Source: CAZDGB01 sp964504645
Lineage (GTDB): Bacteria > Planctomycetota > Planctomycetia > Planctomycetales > Planctomycetaceae
Length of the DNA: 19,925 nt
Direction of reading: 5' to 3'
Assembly (NCBI GenBank): GCA_964504645.1
Contig: CAZDGB010000114.1
Span: 1 to 19,925, forward strand
The notes under the pieces are model-generated. The model was not told where the DNA came from. It ran no database searches and saw nothing but the letters and a program-made list of their open reading frames with translations. Shown here in pieces: positions 13,822 to 19,925 of this stretch (its first letter is position 1; every line of letters begins with the position of its first letter). The position numbers were made by a program, and so were the translations under genes.

Positions 13822-14378
13822 TGGCTGAACGCGGCGTACAGATCGTTGAGGATCGCCCGTTCCAGATCGGCGTCGCGGCCTTTGGGGATCCAGCCCGACG
13901 GAGCCGCCTGGCCTACGACCGAAACGAGATCGCGTTTCTGGGCGTTGTTCTCCAAAAATGTCGCCGCGCCGGCGGAGTTCGCCGCGGCGGCCACGTCTTC
14001 GAGTTCCTTATAGGCTTCGACGCCGATCAGGTAGCCGCCCTCGGCCGGCGTGACGGTGATGAAGGCCTTGCGGCGGATCGATTGCAGCGTTCCTTCAACG
14101 CGGCCGCGGAAACTACCGGGATCGGGATGCCACGGTTCGAGCAGTCCCGAGCCGGTTTTGTATTTCGTCTCGATCATGCCATCGAGCCGGTTCTCACGCT
14201 CGATGACGAACAAGTTCTCGTGGAGCACGTCTACGGAGCGCTCCCAGGCGAGTTCCTGATCGCTGACCGGCACAAAGATCGGGTTGCTCGCGACGGCGGG
14301 GCTGCGTAGGCTGGAACAGCCGGCGGAGCCGGCCACCAGCGCGACGAGGCACAGCCATGTCCGCGGGGAATATCGCAT
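13818..14378 (-). CDS. Putative lipoprotein of unknown function
   Basis: The 186-aa protein starts with a signal peptide ending in GSAGC; C21 would be lipidated. The mature part has DQELAWERSVDVLHENLFVIERENRLDGMIETKY, which looks like a small alpha/beta domain. It is followed by GTLQSIRRKAFITVTPAEGGYLIGVEAYKELEDV and an Ala-rich region. I do not recognise the family, although the order of helix, strand and strand resembles small outer-membrane-associated lipoproteins. The ATG at 14378 is chosen over a TTG at 14399 because it gives a proper signal peptide; no clear RBS is present. It converges on the PDZ gene and diverges from the Rieske gene across a 126-bp gap. Confidence 0.65.
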   Translation of the reverse strand: MRYSPRTWLCLVALVAGSAGCSSLRSPAVASNPIFVPVSDQELAWERSVDVLHENLFVIERENRLDGMIETKYKTGSGLLEPWHPDPGSFRGRVEGTLQSIRRKAFITVTPAEGGYLIGVEAYKELEDVAAAANSAGAATFLENNAQKRDLVSVVGQAAPSGWIPKGRDADLERAILNDLYAAFSQ

Positions 14379-14406
14379 CGTGAGGAAATCATCGGTCAAG
14401 GAAGTG

Positions 14407-14466
14407 ATGCGGGCGTAATGTCTCAGAGAAGTTCAGTTGCCTCAAGAGCAGGTTGAACGCCCGCAT
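14407..14466. promoter_or_regulatory. Perfect 10-bp inverted repeat in a divergent promoter region
   Basis: ATGCGGGCGT (14407-14416) and ACGCCCGCAT (14457-14466) are exact reverse complements separated by 40 bp. The pair lies between the divergently oriented lipoprotein and Rieske genes, where a shared operator could act. Spacing is large for a single dimer site, so looping or chance are both possible. Confidence 0.35.
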
Positions 14467-14504
14467 GCACGACAGACGCCGCGTGTAAGAGGTTCGAGAG
14501 TCCG

Positions 14505-14852
14505 ATGTTGCATGAATTTGTCACCGTCGCGAACGTGGGCGATATTCCCGCCGGCGAAGGGCGGGCTTTCACGGTGCAAAGCCGGCGGATCGCCGTCTTC
14601 CTGAAAGACGGGAATTACTTTGCCATCAACGACTTCTGCCCACATATGGGGGCTTCGCTGGCGGAGGGCTATCTGGACGACAGCGGCGTCCTGTGTCCCT
14701 GGCATGCGTGGAAGTTCTGCGTGGAATCCGGCACTTGGCTCGACAATCCCAAGTCCAAAGTCCGCACCGAGACGTATCTCGTACGCGTCGAAGGGACAGC
14801 GATCCAGATCGGTATCCCGATGATTCCCAGTGCGCATAGTGAACAAAAATAA
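14505..14852 (+). CDS. Rieske [2Fe-2S] ferredoxin-like protein
   Basis: A 115-aa soluble electron-transfer protein with one Rieske domain. The two cluster-binding motifs are complete: CPHMGASL (C45, H47) and CPWHAWKF (C64, H67). This is the C-x-H ... C-x-x-H arrangement of NirD- and dioxygenase-type ferredoxins. The flanking GNYFAINDFCP and GVLCPWHAWKFCVESG are typical. There is no signal peptide, so it is cytoplasmic. The ATG at 14505 has GAGAG at 14496-14500 as a modest RBS. No reductase or oxygenase gene is adjacent, so its redox partner is unknown. A stand-alone small Rieske protein of this length is normal. Confidence 0.92.
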   Translation: MLHEFVTVANVGDIPAGEGRAFTVQSRRIAVFLKDGNYFAINDFCPHMGASLAEGYLDDSGVLCPWHAWKFCVESGTWLDNPKSKVRTETYLVRVEGTAIQIGIPMIPSAHSEQK

Positions 14853-14894
14853 ATGTGATAATCTAAAGTTTTCGACAGTTTTCCTACGGACGCT

Positions 14895-14923
14895 TTGCAT
14901 AATTTGGGTAGCTTGCGGATAAT
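14895..14923 (+). promoter_or_regulatory. Candidate sigma-70-type promoter for the PKS
   Basis: TTGCAT (14895-14900), a 17-bp spacer and GATAAT (14918-14923) are a fair match to -35 and -10 boxes. A start near 14930 would give a leader of about 440 nt before the PKS ATG at 15374. Confidence 0.4.
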
Positions 14924-15093
14924 ATTCCGCGAGAGGGCTTGGCTGGGGGTCGATTGCGGAACATTCATCCGCAGTCGAAAGACGCTGGGCCTCTGACATT
15001 GTGCCCAGTAGCGTCACACGCTCGGTCCAGCGCCTCGGCGAGGTGCTAGGAGTGACGAGGCGATCGCCTTTAGCGCGAAGGCGAGGTTCCTAC

Positions 15094-15113
15094 CGTTTTC
15101 CAGATGGAAAACG
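15094..15113. repeat. Perfect 8-bp stem hairpin in the PKS leader
   Basis: CGTTTTCC, a 4-nt AGAT loop and GGAAAACG pair exactly. It is not followed by a T-run, so it is not a standard terminator. It is part of the structured leader and its role is unknown. Confidence 0.5.
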
Positions 15114-15373
15114 TGGTTGAGCCGACACGGAGGGAATTCGACCAGTTTCGCTGCGCGCCATGACCGCTCCATTCGTTGGAGTCGGAACAAATTCAGAGCG
15201 GTGCGGACGGCCACCTAAAGTCGCCGCATCTTTCCTAATAAACCCAGTCCGCAGGGTTCGATATGGACGAAGTGTTGCGATCCTGGACGGTGATCGTCCG
15301 GACTCGCTGCACACTCATCACCATGTTTGAGGCAAACCGGGACGGACAACGTTTGACCTGAAGGCAGAGGAAG

Positions 15374-18300
15374 ATGCAACCACGTAGCCATGATATCCCC
15401 TTAGCGGTCATCGGATTGGGCTGCCGGCTCCCCGGCGCCGACAATCTCGACGACTACTGGCAGATGGTCCGCGACGGAAAAAGCGGCATCGTCTCGCTCC
15501 CCGAACAACGTCTCGACCGCTCCCTGTATTTCGATCCGGAACAGGGAAAGATCGGCCGGACCTATTCGCAGATCGGCGGCGTCGTTCCCGAACGGCCGTT
15601 GAAGCCCGAGATCTGTGCGCTGCCGCAAAAACTGATCGACGACTCCGATCCCGCGCATCTCATCATGTGCGAAGTCGCGGCGATGGCCTGCCGCAACGCC
15701 GGCTACGATCCGTTCAATCTGCCGCAGCGCAACGTCGGCGTCTACGTCGGCCATTCGGGCGGAAGCTGCCTGTCGGGTGAGTTCGCCACGTCGACCTACA
15801 TCGAAGAAGTCGCCCAGCGGCTTTACGATGACGCGAACTTCCGCAAGCTGAGCCAGGAAGACCAGCTGGGCACGATTCGCCGCATCGTCGAGCGAGTGCA
15901 CCGCGAAAAGCCGAAACGCCACGCCGACGGCGGGCCGGAAATGGCCGCGTACCAGGTCTCCGGCTTGGTTTCGGAAGCCTTCGGCTTGCAGGGGCCGTAT
16001 CTCGCCGTCGATGCCGCGTGCGCGTCGTCGTTGATCGCGATGGCCATCGGCTGCCATGCGCTGCGGCAAGGCTTTATCGACATGGCGATCGTCGGCGGCG
16101 CGTCATACAGCAAGTGGTACGGCCTCGTGCTGTTCTCGATGGCGCAGTCGATCAGCGGCACCGGCTCGCGGCCGTTCGACGCCAATGCCGACGGACTGAT
16201 CAGCTCCGACGGTTACGCGGCGGTCATTCTGAAGACGCTGCCGAAAGCGCTCGCGGACGGCGACAAGATTCAAGCCGTCATTCGCGGCATCGGCATTTCC
16301 TCGGACGGCCGCGGCAAGAGCCTGTGGGCGCCGCGGAAAGAAGGCCAGATCCAGGCCATTCACCGCGCTTACGGTCCCGGCGTATCGGCGGACGAACTGC
16401 AATACATCGAATGCCACGCCACGTCGACGCAGGTCGGCGACGCCACCGAACTCGGCGCGCTGTCCATGGCGCTCAAGGATCGCTTGCCCCGCGATCGCAA
16501 GCTGCCCATCGGCAGCGTGAAGGCGAACATCGGACACACGCTGGAATCGGCGGGCATCGCGGGCTTCGTCAAGACCGTGCTCTGCCTGCAGAACCGTGTG
16601 CTCCCCGGCCAGATCAACTTCCAGACGCCGAACCCCGACGTCGATTGGGCCAACATTCCGTTCGAAGTGAACCGGCAGATGCGCCCCTGGCCGGAACCGC
16701 TCCCCGGCAAGGCCCGCCGCGCCGCGGTGAACGCGTTCGGCATCGGCGGACTCAACGTCCACGTCGTCATCGACGACGCCCCGACGGAAGAGCTGCGCAA
16801 GCAGTATGCGGTTCCCGCCAACCTGCCGTCGCGGACGGCGATCACCGTCAAGGACCGCGACGAACGGAGCGTGGCGATCGTCGGCCGCGCCGCGATTCTC
16901 CCCGGCGCGCTCACGTTGAATGCCTATTGGGACCTGCTCGTCTCCGGCCGCGATCCGAAGACCGAAGTCCCGCTCGCGCGCTGGAACAAGGAGATCTACT
17001 GCAGCGGCGACGGCGAGTACCGGTTCAAAACCGGACTCGGCGGCTTTGTCAACGATTTCGTTTACGACTGGAAGAAGCACAAGGTTCCGCCGAAGCAGAT
17101 CAACAACGCCAACCCGTTGCAGTTCATGCTGCTCGACGCCGCGGATCAGGCGCTGCGGGAAGCCGGCTACGATCAGAAGCCGTTCGACCGCACGCGGGCG
17201 GCGGTGGTGGTCGGCTCGGCGTTCGGCGGCGACTTCGCCTGCCAGTTGCAGATGGGCCTGCGGATTCCGGAATTCCAGATGTATCTCCGCGACGCGCTCC
17301 GCGAGCGGGGCGTGCCGGAGAACCTGATCGGGCCGATCGCCGAAGGCTATCAGCAGGCGCTGCTCAAGCACATGCCGGCGCTGTTGGATGAAACCGGCAG
17401 CTTCACGGCGAGCACGCTGGCGTCGCGGCTCACGAAGACGTTCGACTTCATGGGCGGCGCCTTGGCGATGGACGCCGGCGACGTCTCGTCGATCGCGGCG
17501 ATTCACGCGGGCGTCGGCCTGTTGCTCGACGGCGCCGCCGACATGGTCCTCTGCGCCGCCGGCCAGCGGAACATGGATTTGAATGTCTTCGAAATCTACG
17601 AAATGAAAGGCCTGATGGCCGACGGCCCGACGAAGTCCCCCTACGACGTGAACGGCGGCAAGATGCTGCCGGCCGAAGGGGTCGGCGTCGTGCTGCTCAA
17701 GCGGCTCGTCGACGCCCAGCGCGACGGCGACCGCATCCACGGCATCGTCCGCGGACTCGCGGCGGCGGCGCATTGCGGCAACTACCTGGAAAACTTCCGC
17801 GCCGCTGCCGAGCGGGTGCTGGCTCAAACCGGAGTCGACGCCGCGCAAGTCTCTGTGCTGGAATCCGCGCGGTTCGCCGCCGATGAAGCCGACGTGGCCG
17901 ACATCGAAGCCGCGGCCGAAGTCTTCCAGTCGGAGGACCGCGCCGTGCCGGTCGTGATGAACTCGGTCACCGGCCAGCTCGGCCACACGCTTGGCACGTC
18001 GGGCATGGCGTCGCTCCTCAAAGCGACGCTCGAAATGCAGCGGGGCGAAGTGCCGAAGAACGCGTATCTCACGCAGCCCGTTCCCACAATCAAGTCTCAC
18101 GCCGACGTGCTCGCCGTCGCCGATGAAACACGCCGCTTGCACGCGACGCTGCCGAACGGCAAGACGATCGCCGACGTCGTCAATTGCACGTCGACCGGTC
18201 TGGTCTATCACGTCCTCGTGGAAGGGGGCGAGAACCTGCCGCAAGCTCCGGCGAACGCCAAGCCGGTGGTCCGTCCCGCCACGACGGCGCCATCCCGCAC

Positions 18301-19925
18301 GATCCGGCTCGCCGCTCCGACGCGCGACGTCCTCCTGCAGGAGATCAACCGCATTGCCGTGAACTCGGACACGCTGTTCCAGACCGGCGGCCGCGATCAC
18401 TTCAACGGCCAGGACCGCATCCGTCTCGCCGTGCTGGCGGAAGATTCCGCCGCGCTGACGAAGAAGCTGCGCCTCGCCGCGGAACTGGCGAATTCACCGA
18501 AGTCGCGCATGACGCTGGAACAACAGGGCGTCTTCCTGCTGGAAGTCGAGCACCGCGCGCCGAAGATCGCGTTCCTGTTCCCCGGCCAGGGATCGCAGTA
18601 TGCCGGCATGCTCAAGGAACTCGTCGGCCAGGTTCCCGCCGCGGCGGAGAAGGTGCGCGAATTCAACGCGGTTCTCGGCCGCCTCGGCTATGGGTCGTTC
18701 GAAGACATCTGCTGGAACCAGACAGAGGCTCTCGGCAGCGACGTCTGGACGACGCAGTTGTCGATGCTCCTCGCCGATTCGCTGATGTACCACATCCTCA
18801 CGTCGCAGGGCATCCGGCCCGACTTCATTAGCGGGCACAGCTACGGCGAAATTCCGGCGCTCGTCGCCGCCGGCGCGCTGTCGCTGGAAGACGCGATGAA
18901 ACTGACCCGCGTGCGGACCGATTCGGTCGAAAGCCGCGACAGCACTCGCGGCGCGCTCCTATCGACGACGGCCCCGCTCGACGTCGTCGAGCCGATGCTC
19001 CGCCAGCGGACGGGCGTTTATCTCGCCAGCCACAACGCGCCGGATCAAACGGTTGTCGGCGGCACGCAGGACGCTGTGACGAATATCAAGCAATCGCTCG
19101 AAGCCGCGGGCTTCGCCTGCAAAGTGCTCAACGTGCCGCGGCCGTATCATACGCCGCTGTTGAACGACGCAGCGTCGCCGTTCCGCACGGCGATCGCCGG
19201 CATCCCGTTCCAGACGCCGCAGGTGAAATTCCTCTCCAGCGTGACGAACGACTACGTGACGAACGGCGAGACGGCCCGCCAGAACCTGATTCAACAACTG
19301 ACGACGCCGGTCCGCTATGTCGATCTCGTCAAGAAACTCGCCGCGGACGGGGCGTCGATCCTGATCGAAGTCGGCCCGCAGCAAGTGCTGACGCGGCTGA
19401 ATCAACGCATTCTCTCCGAGCAGCCAGTGTCGGCCGTCTCGTCGGATCAGCCTCGGCAGCCGGGCCTCGTCGCCCTGCAGCGCGTCCAGACGCTGCTGGA
19501 AGCCGCGGGCGTCCAACGGACGACCGCCGCCCCTGTGCCTATTCATCAGAAAGCCGCCGTGAACGGAATTCTGTTCTTCGACGCCACCGCCCGTCGGCGG
19601 AACGGCAACGGCCAAGTGGCGAAGGTCAAGAGTCCAGAGCCGGCAACGGTGGTCGTTGCGACGCCGACCGTCGCGGCTCCGGCGCCGAGCCCTCAACCTG
19701 CTGCCGTTGGTCCCACGCTCAACCGCGACGAAGTTCTCGCGTTCATGATCAACTTCGTGGTGGATCAGACGGGTTATCCCGCCGAGATGGTGGAACAAGA
19801 CGCCGACCTCGAAGCGGACCTCGGCATCGACAGCATCAAGAAGGCGCAGCTCATCGGCGAGCTCGCCGAGAACTACGAGATGAAGCATCTCGCCGGACAG
19901 TTGCAGAACCTGTCGCTGGACGACT
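15374..19925 (+). CDS. PUFA-synthase-like polyketide synthase: KS, inactive KS, AT, ACP (3' partial)
   Basis: At least 1,517 residues are encoded; the gene continues beyond the window. KS1 (residues about 8-420) is intact, with C216 in DAACASSL, H348 in ECHATST and H388 in ANIGHT. A second KS-like domain (about 490-935) has the fold motifs, but the catalytic Cys is Asp (DAGDVSS, D703) and the first His is replaced (ESARF, A832); only GHT (H871) remains. It resembles a chain-length factor. An acyltransferase (about 1060-1390) has GQGSQ, GHSYGE (S1156) and PYHTPLL (H1259). An Ala/Pro-rich linker follows, then an ACP with LGIDSIKKAQ, S1487 being the phosphopantetheine site. The ACP signature and KS-CLF pairing recall PUFA and other secondary-lipid synthases; KS-KS(inactive)-AT-ACP in one chain is uncommon. 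The ATG at 15374 follows AGAGGAAG closely. Modifying domains and partner genes should lie downstream; the product is unknown. Confidence 0.9.
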   Translation, partial: MQPRSHDIPLAVIGLGCRLPGADNLDDYWQMVRDGKSGIVSLPEQRLDRSLYFDPEQGKIGRTYSQIGGVVPERPLKPEICALPQKLIDDSDPAHLIMCEVAAMACRNAGYDPFNLPQRNVGVYVGHSGGSCLSGEFATSTYIEEVAQRLYDDANFRKLSQEDQLGTIRRIVERVHREKPKRHADGGPEMAAYQVSGLVSEAFGLQGPYLAVDAACASSLIAMAIGCHALRQGFIDMAIVGGASYSKWYGLVLFSMAQSISGTGSRPFDANADGLISSDGYAAVILKTLPKALADGDKIQAVIRGIGISSDGRGKSLWAPRKEGQIQAIHRAYGPGVSADELQYIECHATSTQVGDATELGALSMALKDRLPRDRKLPIGSVKANIGHTLESAGIAGFVKTVLCLQNRVLPGQINFQTPNPDVDWANIPFEVNRQMRPWPEPLPGKARRAAVNAFGIGGLNVHVVIDDAPTEELRKQYAVPANLPSRTAITVKDRDERSVAIVGRAAILPGALTLNAYWDLLVSGRDPKTEVPLARWNKEIYCSGDGEYRFKTGLGGFVNDFVYDWKKHKVPPKQINNANPLQFMLLDAADQALREAGYDQKPFDRTRAAVVVGSAFGGDFACQLQMGLRIPEFQMYLRDALRERGVPENLIGPIAEGYQQALLKHMPALLDETGSFTASTLASRLTKTFDFMGGALAMDAGDVSSIAAIHAGVGLLLDGAADMVLCAAGQRNMDLNVFEIYEMKGLMADGPTKSPYDVNGGKMLPAEGVGVVLLKRLVDAQRDGDRIHGIVRGLAAAAHCGNYLENFRAAAERVLAQTGVDAAQVSVLESARFAADEADVADIEAAAEVFQSEDRAVPVVMNSVTGQLGHTLGTSGMASLLKATLEMQRGEVPKNAYLTQPVPTIKSHADVLAVADETRRLHATLPNGKTIADVVNCTSTGLVYHVLVEGGENLPQAPANAKPVVRPATTAPSRTIRLAAPTRDVLLQEINRIAVNSDTLFQTGGRDHFNGQDRIRLAVLAEDSAALTKKLRLAAELANSPKSRMTLEQQGVFLLEVEHRAPKIAFLFPGQGSQYAGMLKELVGQVPAAAEKVREFNAVLGRLGYGSFEDICWNQTEALGSDVWTTQLSMLLADSLMYHILTSQGIRPDFISGHSYGEIPALVAAGALSLEDAMKLTRVRTDSVESRDSTRGALLSTTAPLDVVEPMLRQRTGVYLASHNAPDQTVVGGTQDAVTNIKQSLEAAGFACKVLNVPRPYHTPLLNDAASPFRTAIAGIPFQTPQVKFLSSVTNDYVTNGETARQNLIQQLTTPVRYVDLVKKLAADGASILIEVGPQQVLTRLNQRILSEQPVSAVSSDQPRQPGLVALQRVQTLLEAAGVQRTTAAPVPIHQKAAVNGILFFDATARRRNGNGQVAKVKSPEPATVVVATPTVAAPAPSPQPAAVGPTLNRDEVLAFMINFVVDQTGYPAEMVEQDADLEADLGIDSIKKAQLIGELAENYEMKHLAGQLQNLSLDD

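Larger units (their letters stand above)
14853..15373. other. 521-bp non-coding leader before the PKS
   Basis: No ORF with a credible start and resemblance is seen on either strand. The region is AT-richer near 14850-14930 and then structured: a 12-bp palindrome AGGCGATCGCCT (15058-15069), a hairpin CGCCTT-tagcgcg-AAGGCG (15065-15083) and a perfect hairpin CGTTTTCC-agat-GGAAAACG (15094-15113). A long structured 5' UTR or a small RNA is possible. Confidence 0.5.

Noticed and set aside
15014..15214. 66-aa minus-strand frame in the PKS leader
   Set aside because: No RBS, no recognisable motif and it crosses the structured hairpins.
16103..18400. 765-aa open frame antisense to the PKS
   Set aside because: It has no known domain and lies opposite a PKS with clear catalytic motifs; the frame is a by-product of high-GC third positions.

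Overview
The window is high-GC bacterial DNA. Its gene set points to a Planctomycetota member: an ExbD gene fused by overlap to a large alpha/alpha-toroid (squalene-cyclase-like repeat) protein, paired DUF3299-like proteins, several stand-alone STAS proteins, lipoproteins of unknown function, a PUFA-synthase-like PKS, and dispersed palindromic repeats at gene ends. This assignment is an inference from gene content; no rRNA or other phylogenetic marker is present.

Layout. Positions 1-220 look like a poor-quality contig edge: C/G homopolymers, then paired hairpin repeats. They run into the C-terminal half of a mannose-1-phosphate guanylyltransferase (to 798), followed by a YggS-family PLP-binding protein (891-1583). 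An operon at 1736-4434 pairs an ExbD/TolR-type protein with a 760-aa membrane-anchored protein. The anchor looks TonB-like (SxxxH), the linker is Pro/Ala-rich and the C-terminal domain is an alpha/alpha toroid. A minus-strand block follows (4462-8405): two related CCFG-motif (DUF3299-like) proteins separated by a 43-bp-arm inverted repeat, a ChrA-type chromate transporter translationally coupled to a small basic helical protein, and a STAS protein. A second STAS gene diverges from the first (8519-8887). It converges on a SNF2-family helicase (8947-10761), which lies downstream of an unknown protein (10835-11353). Next come a STAS-plus-transmembrane protein (11775-12656) and a secreted PDZ protein (12768-13730), separated by a near-perfect 24-bp inverted repeat. 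A convergent lipoprotein (13818-14378) and a divergent Rieske ferredoxin (14505-14852) follow. A 521-bp non-coding leader then precedes a large PKS that starts at 15374 and runs off the window.

How the genes relate. ExbD and the toroid protein overlap by 4 bp and are probably one machine, perhaps driven by proton-motive force. The PKS has an intact ketosynthase, a second ketosynthase-like domain that has lost its catalytic Cys and one His (chain-length-factor-like), an acyltransferase with its catalytic Ser and His, and the start of an ACP. This resembles PUFA/secondary-lipid synthases but in an uncommon domain order. The other genes are mostly single housekeeping or hypothetical units. At least three families of dispersed palindromic repeats sit at gene borders, often overlapping stop codons.

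All functions are read from motifs by eye; no database search was run. No tRNA, rRNA, CRISPR array, insertion sequence or integrase was recognised.
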